Source: Okapia johnstoni (taxonomy: Eukaryota; Chordata; Mammalia; Artiodactyla; Giraffidae). Taken from it: a DNA stretch of 64,000 nucleotides. The notes under the pieces are model-generated. The model saw only the letters and a list, made by a program, of their open reading frames with translations. It did no database searches and was not told the DNA's origin. A program made the translations under genes and the position numbers. The DNA is taken from positions 83,202,713-83,266,712 of the forward strand of contig CM044310.1 in the NCBI GenBank assembly GCA_024291935.2, given 5' to 3'. The first letter of the stretch is position 1, and each line of letters opens with the position of its first letter. This document shows positions 55,487 through 64,000 of this stretch, piece by piece.

Positions 55487-57299
55487 GTTGTTCAGTTGTA
55501 TCTGACTCTTTGCGACCCCATGGACCACAGCATGCCAGGCTTCCTTGTCCATCACCAACTCCCAGAATTTACTCAAACTCATTTCCATCATGTTGGTGAT
55601 GCCATCCAACCATCTCATCCTCTGTGGTCCCCTTCCACTTCCGCCTTCAATCTTTCCCAGCATCAGGGGCTTTTCCAGTGAGTTGGTTCTTGCATCAGGT
55701 GGCCAAAGCATTGGAGTTTCAGCCTCAGCATCAGTCCTTCCAATGAATATTCAGGACTGATTTCCTTTAGGATGGACTGGTTGCATTTCCTTGCTGTCCA
55801 AGGGACTCTCAAGAGTCTTCTCCAACACCACAGTTCAAAAGCATCAATTCTTTGGTGCTCAGCTTTCTTTACAGTCCAACTCTCACATCCATACATGACT
55901 ACTGGAAAACCATAGCCTTGACTACATGGACCTTTGTTGGTAACGTAATGTCTTTGCTTTTTAATATGCTGTCTAGAATGGTCATAGCTTTTCTTCCAAA
56001 GAGCAAGTGTCTTTTAATTTCATGGCTGCAGTCACCATCTGAAGTGATTTTTGAGCCCAAGAAAATAAAGTCTCTCACAGTTTCCATTGTTTCCCCATCT
56101 ATTTGTCATGAAGTGATGGGACTGGATGTCAAGATCTTCATTTTCTGAATGTTGCATTTTAAGCCAACTTTTTCACTTTCCTCTTTCACTTTCATCAAGA
56201 GGCTCTCTGGTTCGTTCTCACTTTCTGCCATAAGAGTTGTGTCATCTGCATATCTGAGGTTATTGATACTTCTCCCGGCAATCTTGATTCCAGCTTGTCC
56301 TTCATCCAGCCCAGCATTTCTCATTATGTACTCTGCATAGAAGTTAAATAAGCAGGGTGACCATATACAGCCTTGACATCCTCCTTTCTCAATTTGGAAC
56401 CAATCTGTTGTTTCATGTCCAGTTCTAACTGTTGCTTCTTGACCTGCATATAGATTTCTCAGGAGGCAGGTCAGGTGGTGTGGTATGCCCATCTCTTTGA
56501 GAATTTCCCACAGTTTGCTGTGATCCACACAGTCAAAGGTTTTGGTGTAGTCAAAAAGCAGAAGCAGATGTTTTTCTGGAGCTCTCTTGCTTTTTCAATG
56601 ATCCAGCAGATGTTGGTAATTTGATCTCTGCTTCCTCTGCCTTTTCTAAATCCAGCCTGAACATCTAGAAGTTCATGGTTCACGTACTGTTGAAGCCTGG
56701 CTTGGAGAATTTTGAGCATTACTTTGCTTGCATGTGAGATGAGTGCAATTGTGCAGTAGTTTGAGCATTCTTTGGCATTGTTTTTCTTTGGGATGGGAAT
56801 GAAAACTGACCTTTTCCAGTCCTGTGGCCACTGCTGGGTCTTCCAAATATGCTGGCATATTGAGTGCAGCACTTTCACAGCATCATCTTTCAGGATTTGA
56901 AATAGCTCAATTGGAATTCCATCACCTCCACTAGCTGTGTTTGTAGTGATGCTTCCTAAGGCCCACTTGACTTCGCATTCTAGGATGTCTGACTCTAGGT
57001 GAGTGATCACACCATTGTTGTTATCTGGGTCATGAAGATCTTTTTTGTATAGTTCTGTGTATTCTTGCCACCTCTTCTTAATATCTTCTGTTTTTGTTAG
57101 GTCCATACCATTTCTGTCTGTGATTGTGCTCGTCTTTGCATGCAATATTCCCTTGTTATCTCTTATTTTCTTCCAGAGATCTCTAGTCTTTCCCATTCTA
57201 TTGTTTTCCTCTATTTCTTTGCATTGATCACTGAGGAAGGCTTTCTTATCTCTCCTTTCTATTCTTTGGAACTCTGCATTCAGATGGGTATGTCTTTCC
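55487..57299 (-). mobile_element. BovB LINE, antisense partner of the inverted pair
   Basis: Runs from the BovB 3' end ('ttgttcagttgtatctgact') to 'gcattcagatgggtatgtct'. It is the mirror of 53582-55415: outer parts (56428-57299 against 53582-54470) differ at about eight positions by eye, inner parts at around 7-8%. Its 5' end falls at the same BovB coordinate where the plus copy switches orientation. A Bov-tA dimer abuts it on the right. Confidence 0.92.
56106..57299 (-). pseudogene. BovB reverse transcriptase, one main frameshift
   Basis: The minus-strand frame 56471-57319 (282 codons) reads the pre-RT and RT N-terminus ('RMGKTRDLWKKIRDNKG', 'GSITTNTASGGDGIPIELF', 'QAGFRKGRGSRDQI') without a stop until a 1-nt deletion in 'CFCF|DYTKT'. 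The rest of the RT follows in frame 56106-56528, with YADD at 56241-56252. The plus-strand partner is intact at this deletion, while this copy keeps open the frame that is broken near 53893 in the partner. Confidence 0.92.
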
Positions 57300-57300
57300 C

Positions 57301-57616
57301 CATTGAAAGTGAAAGTCACTCAGTTGTGTCCAATTCTGTGCCACCCCGTAGACTATATAGTCCATGGAATTCTCCAGGCCAGAATACCGGAATGGGTAGA
57401 GTTTCCTTTCTCCAGGGGACCTTCCTAACCCAGGGATCGAATCCAGATCTCCCGCATTGTAGGTGGATTCTTTACCAGCTGAGCCACCAGAGAAGCCCAA
57501 AAATACTGGAGTGGGTAGCTTATCCATTCTCCAACGGATCTTCCCAAACCAGGAATTGAACCGGGATCTTCTGTATTGCACATGGATTATTTACCAACTG
57601 AACTATCAGGAAAGCC
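57301..57616 (-). mobile_element. Bov-A2-type dimeric SINE
   Basis: Antisense dimer: 'gaaagtcactcagttgtgtc', first unit end 'tgagccaccagagaagccc' near 57498, second unit to 'actatcaggaaagcc'. Joins directly to the BovB antisense copy. Confidence 0.93.
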
Positions 57617-58129
57617 TATAATATATATCATACCTATATAATAATATATGCTTGGTCTTCTTCCCTATAGTTCAAACTCTGTTCGAGAAGGAATAGGAAG
57701 AGCGGGGCTTTATTTCCTTAGTTCTTTTAGCTCAGCTAAGAACCCAAGCCACACTGTGGGAAGGCAGTCCTGATGTTAGAGTGAAGAAGTAAAAGTCAAG
57801 CTCAACCCAAGCCCAGGCCCAGGCCCACCTTTGCTCCAGAATCTGTGAGAAGGCCAGCAAGGGGAGTGGGGGAGCCTCTGAGTTGCCACCCAACCCTGGT
57901 CTGTGTCAGGCCATGAAGCTAGCAAGAGATCTTGGGTGTCTGACCCATGAGCAAGATAACTCTTTCAAAGCCTATGTTCCACTTTGCCACTCCGTCCCTG
58001 AAGGCTGCCTTGGAGGTCTGCCCTGGCGTTCAGACCACCATTTGTACTGTCACTGGCCCAGCCAGTTGCCTGTTGCTATCAGCAGGGGACTAAGGCCTGG
58101 CATTTTGGTGCCTTAAAAGTAGTTTTGTG
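57617..58129. other. unique sequence after a short AT-rich patch
   Basis: 57617-57650 is again TATAATA-like. The rest shows no gene or repeat. Confidence 0.5.
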
Positions 58130-58970
58130 AATTCAGCTCCTCCCAGCCCCTCTCCTCCTTTGTTTGGGAGTCCCCATGGCCCACGGGATTTCCAGGCACT
58201 GAAGAAAAAGAAGCTGGTTTGATTTAAACATGGAGAGCTCTGGAGCTGGGTGTGTGTGTGTGTGTGTGTTTATATTTTCTGTGCATCCATTAGGGTGAGT
58301 GGCTGAAGGGTGGAGGGTAAGGGGGAGCGGAGGAGGGAGAAACTTCATTTATATGTTAATAGTTACCAGCACTGGGGCTAAACTGACAGAACTATTTCAT
58401 GGGAAACTGACAAATTTTGTCAGCCAGGCTGTGCGGCCACATCTCAATGGGGCAATAATCTTGATTAGCAAAACAATTGGGGGCCTCAGTTCCCACTCAG
58501 GTTACACTCTGCCAATGTGAGGAAGGCTGGGGCCTTCAAGCTTGAAGACATTTTCAAAAGCCACCGAGTTTAGGCAAATGAAGTGAACTGTTGGGGTGGG
58601 GGGGAGGGAGGCAATGGACAAAAGGGGTTAATTTGATTGACCGAATCTTCATAGTCTTATAACAATCATTTACTCAGCCAGTAAATCCGCAAGAAACCAG
58701 TGGTGCCGACAGGAAATTGGAGTATCTGTTTGCCCCAGACATATGGGAATTTTAGCTGCCTCCTCCTGACACTTGCCAATCTTGGGGGGAAAAAAAAAAT
58801 CCACAATCCCCGTGGGGCCCTAATTACCAGGGGCAGAATACACACACAACTCAACACCCACGCACAGAGTTGCTGCAGGCCACTGTTGTTACCACATCTT
58901 GACTCGGTTTGGGCCTTCCTTTTAGTTATTAGTTCATTGTATTGCTAATTAAAGCTGGAATATGATGATC
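58130..58970. other. conserved-looking unique block, possible non-coding regulatory sequence
   Basis: No repeat except a (TG)n at 58246-58270. It contains 'taatcttgattagcaaaac', 'aaaacaattggg' (SOX-like), 'taatttgattgaccgaatc' (PBX/HOX-like TGATTGAC) and 'tcattgtattgctaattaaa'. The density of homeobox-like words suggests an enhancer, but this is inference from short motifs. Confidence 0.3.
58246..58270. repeat. (TG)n microsatellite
   Basis: About twelve TG units. Confidence 0.9.
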
Positions 58971-58974
58971 CCCT

Positions 58975-59265
58975 CCCAACCCCCTTCTAGGAACAGGAAC
59001 TGCCTGGAAAAGCTTTAGTAGCTTTATTTTCAGAGTGACCCACTGGCCCTGTTTCTGTTTGTAAACATACACCCAGAAAGGGCTCTGGTTCCATCTGCCT
59101 TGACGTCTGGAATATCCGAAAGAGGAGGATGTCCTCACTCAAGGGGAGTGAGAAGGATGGGAAAATTTTGCATCTCTCCAGTGGGGAGCCTTCATATCCT
59201 GGTAGACTTCCCATTGTTCAGGCCTCATGGAAAAACAGTTGTTTGGCATGATCTAATCAACTCAT
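58975..59265. other. unique sequence
   Basis: Nothing recognised. Confidence 0.5.
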
Positions 59266-59267
59266 TT

Positions 59268-59510
59268 ATCTTAAACTTTTTATTTTGAAATAATTATAGA
59301 CTCACAAGTAGTTGCAAAAATAGTACAGACAGGTTCTGTGGGCCCAGACTCAGCTTCTCTTCAAGGTGACATCTACAGCTCATTATCAAAACCAGAAAAT
59401 TCGCCGGCAGTGTAAGATTAACTACACTACAGACCTTACTCAGATGTCACCATTTTTTTTGCATGTACTAATTTTCTTTCTTTGTATGTCTTTGTGGATC
59501 ATCATATGAC
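59268..59510 (-). mobile_element. old L1 3' UTR fragment, antisense
   Basis: 'attttgaaataattatagac', 'gttgcaaaaatagtacagac', then a decayed portion with 'cagatgtcaccatttttttt'. Confidence 0.65.
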
Positions 59511-59514
59511 TCAT

Positions 59515-59854
59515 TTAGTTGTTTTTTTTTTTTTTCAATCTAACAAATAAACCAATCCTGAGATTTCAACATTGGAAAGGCTGTAACAGTCACTTCACCC
59601 ACTACTTCCCCCAATCCTACCACACCATTCCAGCAATCATCTCTACAATCTGTCTGATGCTTGAATTCTCTCTGAAAACAAATCGCCTTTAGAACATCAA
59701 GCCACTGCTTGCACACTGCACATGACTTGACAGGATGCTCATTACCTTTTTGAGACCACTTGAGCTTTCTTGTTGGAGAGATTACAGGAAGAGCCAAAAG
59801 TCTTCTGTCTCATGGCCCCTTGACAGCTCTAGTTCCACCTCTGGCTCCGGATTG
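59515..59854. other. unique sequence
   Basis: T run at 59522-59535; no gene or repeat recognised. Confidence 0.5.
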
Positions 59855-60055
59855 CGTGCTAAGTGGCTTCAGTCGTGTCCAACTCTGTGCGATCCTATGG
59901 ACTGTAGCCCATCAGGCTCCTCTGTCCATGGGATTTCCCAGGCAAGAATACTGGAGTGGGTTGCCATTCCCTTCTCCAGGGGATCTTCCTGACCCAGGGA
60001 TTGAACCTGCATCTCTTACATCTCCTACATTGGCAGGAGGTTCTTTCTCACTGGA
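59855..60055 (-). mobile_element. Bov-tA SINE
   Basis: Antisense: 'tgctaagtggcttcagtcgt', 'tgacccagggattgaacctg'; the last bases are altered ('ggaggttctttctcactgg'). Confidence 0.93.
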
Positions 60056-60067
60056 TTATGTCTATCT

Positions 60068-60180
60068 AATCCAGTGGTGATCAGTCTTGGCTGCACCTTC
60101 AAATCACTTCTGGAGTATCTAGACACCCCAGCACAGATTGAACCCCAGAATAACTATATCAGACTCTCTGGAGGTGGGAC
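60068..60180 (+). mobile_element. MER5A hAT element
   Basis: 'aatccagtggtgatcagtct', 'tcaaatcacttctggagtat', 'gactctctggaggtggga'. Confidence 0.65.
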
Positions 60181-60181
60181 T

Positions 60182-60770
60182 GATCTCGGTTGGCTTCGGT
60201 CTGCAGTGGCTTGAAGCGTGGCCTTGTTTCCTTGTCAGAGATTGAGATCGGGCTGCGGCAGTAAGAGCTGAATCCTAGCCAGTAGACCAGTGGTCAGTGA
60301 CAAGATCCTGGCCCTTCAGCTTTGCACAAAAGAATTGTCACAAAGACAAAATCTAGTGAAGCAAGTATTAGGAGGGAAAAAGAGTGCAGTTCATGTGGAT
60401 AGACACACAGGCAGAGTCAGAGAGCATCACACTTCTCTGACTGAGAGAATCAGAGTCAGAGTCACACTCCCATGGTAATTTCAATCAGTTATACAGGACA
60501 TTTCCTCCAGGCTTCCTTTGGCCCATCATTTTGATTTCCCTGATTCTGAGTCTGTACTTGGTATATCTCAGGCTTAACCCCTCTGCACGTGCATCTCTCA
60601 ACCAAGGTATATTACAGCGAAGAGGTCCAGGGGTTCCTGATCGTCACTTCTCTTTTGACTTCCAAGGTGCTTTCTAGTTGGGAAGGTCTCCTTGACTTCA
60701 AGAATGAGGAATATGTAGTCTCTTATCTCCTATCTGAACAGGGCCCAGCCTCCTCTTTCAATTGTCCTGC
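60182..60770 (-). mobile_element. ERV LTR-like sequence, antisense
   Basis: Read in reverse it shows U3/R/U5-like order: 'tgtcctgtataactgattg' (TATA-like), 'ccctcctaatacttgcttc' (decayed AATAAA-type region), then 'aattcttttgtgcaaagctg'. This looks like a bovid ERV LTR. Its 5' limit is hidden by the solo LTR on the right. Family not assigned. Confidence 0.5.
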
Positions 60771-61252
60771 TGTTAGGGGAAGCACACTGACTGAAATCAC
60801 CCACCCTGGCCAGGCACCATAGTAACCATTTGCATGAGTTGTTACAACATGAGGTCCTGATAAGGAATACGGAACTAATATGCCACCACCAACCGAAGAG
60901 TTCGGGAAAGATCAAAAGGAGACACCACATGTCCGACCACCTCCCAGAATCCTTCTCTCTGGCATCCATCTTGGCTGAACAAGGTGTGCACCACCAGGAC
61001 AGACTCTAAGTCAGAATGATTGGCTAAAGACAACCTGGAAGCTAATCCCATCACCATAAAACCCTGGACTTCTAGCCCTTTGGCAGAGCAGTTCTCCTGG
61101 GTTCCCTTACCCTACTGTTCTCCACCTGGACACCCTTTCCCAATAAAAATCTCTTGCTTTGTCAGCACATGTGTCTCCTTGGACAATTCATTTCCGAGTG
61201 TTAGACAAGTGCCCACTTTTAGGCCCTTGAACGGGTCCCCTTTCCTGCAACA
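60771..61252 (+). mobile_element. solo ERV (class I type) LTR with 4-nt TSD
   Basis: Starts 'tgttaggggaagcac' and ends 'cctttcctgcaaca', with TG...CA termini and a short TGTT/AACA inverted repeat. CTGC lies on both sides (60767-60770 and 61253-61256), a 4-nt target-site duplication usual for gammaretrovirus-like ERVs. A polyadenylation signal 'ttcccaataaaaatctcttg' lies near 61138-61157, and 'ggacaattcatttccgagtg' in U5. No internal sequence remains, so this is a solo LTR left by recombination between two LTRs. Confidence 0.9.
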
Positions 61253-61261
61253 CTGCTCTTT

Positions 61262-61625
61262 GCTTTATTTATTTATTTTTAATTGAAAATTGCTTTGTCC
61301 TTCCCAGATGGCTCAATAGTGAAGAATCCACCTACCATTGTAGGATACTCAGGAGATGTGGATTTGATCCCTGGGTTGGGAAGATCCCCTGGAGTAGGAA
61401 ATGGCAACCCACTCCAGTGTTCTGCCTGGAAAATTCCAGGGACACAGGAGCCTGGCAAGATGCAGTCCATAGGGTCGCAAAGAGTCAGACATGACTGAGC
61501 ACCCAACAAATGCTTTACAATCTTGTGTTGGTTTTCAGCATACATCAATATGAATCAGCCATAGGTATACTCATGTCCCCTCTCTCTTGAATCTCCCTCC
61601 CACCTCCCTGTCCTGTTATTTTCAT
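61262..61625 (-). mobile_element. ruminant L1 3' end, antisense, split by a SINE
   Basis: T-rich start 'atttatttatttttaattga', then after the SINE 'acaatcttgtgttggttttc', 'gaatctccctcccacctccc'. TGCTTT occurs on both sides of the SINE. Confidence 0.8.
61299..61508 (+). mobile_element. Bov-tA SINE nested in L1
   Basis: 'ccttcccagatggctcaata', 'gatttgatccctgggttggg', 'catgactgagcacccaac'. Confidence 0.94.
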
Positions 61626-61811
61626 CTTGGAGTATCAGTCCACAGAGACGAATTCTAGTTGTTTACCCTCGGGTGGAGGGCACTATCGCCTGCATCAGGA
61701 CCCAGATACAACATTGTTTTTAAAGCTTCCCAGCTGATTCCCATATGGAGTGGAGGATGGCCTAATGCCAGTCCTTCAAGGATCTGAAGCTGTCCCACAC
61801 TCTACTTAAGT

Positions 61812-61980
61812 AGGATTGCCAAATAAAATATAAAGCACACAGTTAATTTGAATTTCAGATTAAAAGTATACTTATACTTTGTAGTATAAGTATGTTCCAA
61901 ACATTATGTGGGATATACTTATACTAAATACATATTTGAATCTGAAATTTAACTGTGTCCCATATTTCTATTTGTTCACT
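61812..61980. repeat. imperfect palindrome, MITE-like
   Basis: Left arm 'cacagttaatttgaatttca' through 'tagtataagtatgttcc'; right arm 'ggatatacttatacta' through 'gaaatttaactgtgtccc'. The arms are mutually inverted with mismatches. It resembles a widespread mammalian palindromic repeat whose family name I do not recall. Confidence 0.75.
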
Positions 61981-61984
61981 CTGA

Positions 61985-62374
61985 TGATGCTACACACAGA
62001 CATTTTCCTCTCCACACTTTTCCTTATTTCAGCATCTGACATATATCCAAAACCCTTTAGCAGCCTGTTACTCTCTGTGGTAATGTAGTAGGGTACCAAA
62101 TTCTTTCTTGAGAGTAGCTCTGATGACTGGTCTCTTAGCTCTGGACTCCTAGGACTATGTACTTAGGGGCTGGTCTTGGACGTTACTGCTCTGTGCACCT
62201 TCTGTGCTCTTCTTTCTTTAGCCCTATCTCTGGGTCTTTCTGAGTGCCAAATATAGGGACGTGAAGTAGTCTGAACAGCCTCAGATATGGGCTAAGTTAC
62301 TTGCATCTGACTTCATGTTCTTTGGATAACTTCTCACTATAGTTTTCCCCTGATAAACACAAGGGCATGTGTCC
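61985..62374. other. unique sequence
   Basis: No gene or repeat recognised. Confidence 0.5.
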
Positions 62375-62445
62375 TAAGCCATGACTACTCAAAGTGTGGC
62401 TCTAGGATGAAAATCACTGGCATCACCTGGAAGCTTATTAGTATA
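62375..62445 (+). mobile_element. MER5A-like fragment
   Basis: 'actactcaaagtgtggctct', 'catcacctggaagcttatta'. Only the left end. Confidence 0.65.
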
Positions 62446-62697
62446 GAGCATAAAAAGATTTTCCTCTACACTCTTATCTTTAGTCTCCGGGGACCTGCAA
62501 ATTAAATTTACAACATAGAGAAAAGTATACAAATGTATTAATACATGCAGCATATCCATATGAGAGAACTCAGTGTTGAGTAATTTAAAAAGGTGGTGAG
62601 AATTTGGGGTCTAAATATCTAACAGTAGAGAAAAGGGAGGAGGCTGGAAAGATAAATGAACCCTCAGGAGAATAAACAGGAGACAAGATAGACTTGG

Positions 62698-62914
62698 GGC
62701 TGCCCTCATGGTTCAGCAGTAAAGAATTTGCCTGCAATTCAGGAGACACAAGAGACTGGGGTTCAATCCCCGAGTTGGGAAGATCCCCTAGAGAAAGAAA
62801 TGACAACCCAATCTAGTATTCTTCCTGGGACAATCCCATGGACACAGGGGCCTAAAGGGCTACAGTTCATGGGGTCACAAAAGAGGCAGACATAACTGAG
62901 TGATTGAGTAGGCA
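62698..62914 (+). mobile_element. Bov-tA SINE
   Basis: 'gggctgccctcatggttcag', 'cctgcaattcaggagacaca', 'gacataactgagtgattgag'. Confidence 0.93.
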
Positions 62915-63140
62915 TGATAGACTTGTGTCAGTATCTGTTTGAGTGTGATGCTGACTTTTCCTCTCAAAGCAGGTTGGAATTGCTTCTAGGGAGGGGATTT
63001 ATGATAACTGAGTTCTTTTGCTTTTAGGAAGACAAAGGATTTCAGGAAATCAAATGCCTTCAATTCAAAATAATTTGCATGCCAAAGTGGCATGTTTTGC
63101 AATAGCATACCCTGAGCTGCTTCATTAAAAATGCAGAATT
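62915..63140. other. unique sequence
   Basis: No gene or repeat recognised. Confidence 0.5.
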
Positions 63141-63142
63141 GC

Positions 63143-63315
63143 GGGACTTCCCTGGTGGTCCAGTAACTAAGACTCCACCTTCCCAATGTAGAGGGCCCAG
63201 TTTCAATCTCTGGTCCGGGAATTAGACCCAACATGTAGCAACTAGAGATATCACATGCCACAACAACGAAGAATGAAGATCCTGTGTGCAGCAACTAAGA
63301 CACGGCATGGCCAAA
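63143..63315 (+). mobile_element. CHR-2-type tRNA-Glu SINE
   Basis: 'gggacttccctggtggtcca', 'tctctggtccgggaattaga', 'catgccacaacaacgaagaa', 'cggcatggccaaata'. A TA/TG microsatellite has grown at its tail. Confidence 0.92.
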
Positions 63316-63325
63316 TATGTATATG

Positions 63326-63381
<56 letters not shown>
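63316..63381. repeat. (TA)n(TG)n microsatellite at a SINE tail
   Basis: 'tgtatatgtatatatatat' passing into about nineteen TG units. Confidence 0.95.
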
Positions 63382-63382
<1 letters not shown>

Positions 63383-63542
63383 CTCACCATAGAATGTGGC
63401 CAAGATGGATTCATGAAAGAGGGGACATTTTTCAGTTTTAAAAAAATACAGCAAAAAAAAAAAAAATACAGCAGTAAATCTCTGTGGGCAGCTGTTGAAC
63501 TCCACAGACCTAAAATCTATACTTGTTAAAAGATATTCTAGG

Positions 63543-63620
63543 GATTTCCCTGGCAGCCCAGTGGTTAAGACTCCACACTTGCAGTACAGGGGTTACAGGC
63601 CTGACCCCTGGGCCAGGAGC
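63543..63620 (+). mobile_element. CHR SINE, 5' part only
   Basis: 'gatttccctggcagcccagt', 'acttgcagtacaggggttac'. Broken off into a MER5A fragment. Confidence 0.75.
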
Positions 63621-63624
63621 TAGT

Positions 63625-63726
63625 GCAGAATTTCAGGCCCCACCCCAGTTCCACTAAATCAGAATCTGCGTGTTAACATCATCCTTAGATGATTCTCATG
63701 CATTAATATTTGAGAAGCACTGTCCT
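63625..63726 (+). mobile_element. MER5A right-end fragment
   Basis: 'caggccccaccccagttcca', 'aatcagaatctgcgtgttaa', 'atttgagaagcactgtcc'. Confidence 0.8.
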
Positions 63727-63940
63727 AACTTGCTCTGTAGTCATTAAATTGTGTCCTACTCTTTTGTGAATCCATGGACTGTAGCCTGCCAGGCTCCTCT
63801 GTCCATAGGGTTTTTCAGGCAAGAATACTGGATTGGGTTGTCATTTCCTTCTCCAGGAGATCTTCCTGACCCAGGGATCAAACCCAAGTTTCCTGCATTG
63901 GCCGGCGGGTCCTTGACCACTAAGCCACCAGGGAAGCCCC
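63727..63940 (-). mobile_element. Bov-tA SINE
   Basis: Antisense: 'gtagtcattaaattgtgtcc', 'cccagggatcaaacccaagt', end 'taagccaccagggaagcccc'. Confidence 0.94.
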
Positions 63941-64000
63941 AACTTCTGTCCTTGCTACAACTCTGTCCTAACCACAACTTCCTTAAAAGCAGCTTTCAAC

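Noticed and set aside
60590..60822. 77-codon plus-strand frame as a small gene
   Set aside because: Lies across the antisense LTR-like sequence and runs into the solo LTR start; no family features.
63143..63240. possible tRNA gene
   Set aside because: The A- and B-box-like words belong to a tRNA-Glu-derived SINE with its SINE body and tail; no intact cloverleaf.
1..64000. CRISPR arrays, operons, phage or plasmid systems
   Set aside because: The repeat content is that of a ruminant nuclear genome; repeats are interspersed retroposons, not regularly spaced arrays.

Overview
The window is nuclear DNA of a ruminant, most likely a bovid (cattle, sheep, goat or a relative). The main evidence is the repeat content: at least eleven fragments of the BovB (RTE-clade) LINE, more than twenty-five Bov-tA/Bov-A2 SINEs, tRNA-Glu-derived CHR SINEs of cetartiodactyls, and ruminant-type L1 3' ends. 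Older mammalian repeats (MIR, L2, MER5A, MLT1 and hAT elements) form the background. The species cannot be told from this sequence alone.

No functional protein-coding gene can be supported. The long reading frames are reverse-transcriptase remnants of BovB, antisense shadows of repeats, or frames through microsatellites. The window reads as intergenic or deep intronic. I found no tRNA or rRNA gene, CRISPR array or bacterial feature.

Layout: 1-17 kb is mostly unique sequence with scattered old repeats. It holds a direct duplication of about 245 bp (8.03 and 11.27 kb) and a conserved-looking unique block at 14.6-15.7 kb. A rearranged BovB lies at 17.6-19.5 kb. A long GA tract and a CpG-rich unique block lie at 21.4-22.3 kb. 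An old antisense L1 covers 22.6-24.2 kb. BovB, L2 and SINE patches fill 24-31 kb. The longest intact RT frame is in the BovB at 33.6-34.9 kb. The stretch 35-44 kb is largely unique with SINEs. At 44.9-48.5 kb there is a BovB nested in an L1, then an L1 followed by another BovB 3' end. An MLT1 LTR split by two SINEs is at 49.4-50.4 kb and an ERV LTR at 51.0-51.4 kb. A large tail-to-tail inverted BovB pair lies at 52.9-57.3 kb. A unique block is at 58.1-59.0 kb, and a stack of MER5A, antisense LTR, solo LTR, L1 and SINE at 59.8-61.6 kb.

The most unusual signals are structural. Two BovB copies carry 5' inversions between good target-site duplications. One of them also carries a 139-bp piece of its own RT region, copied in inverted orientation about 1 kb downstream. 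Two BovB copies form a 1.8-kb-arm inverted repeat whose outer halves are about 99% identical by eye while the inner halves are only about 92-93%, which suggests gene conversion or a recent inverted duplication. Repeat family names are from recognition of consensus features, not from a database run, and boundaries are approximate unless a target-site duplication fixes them.
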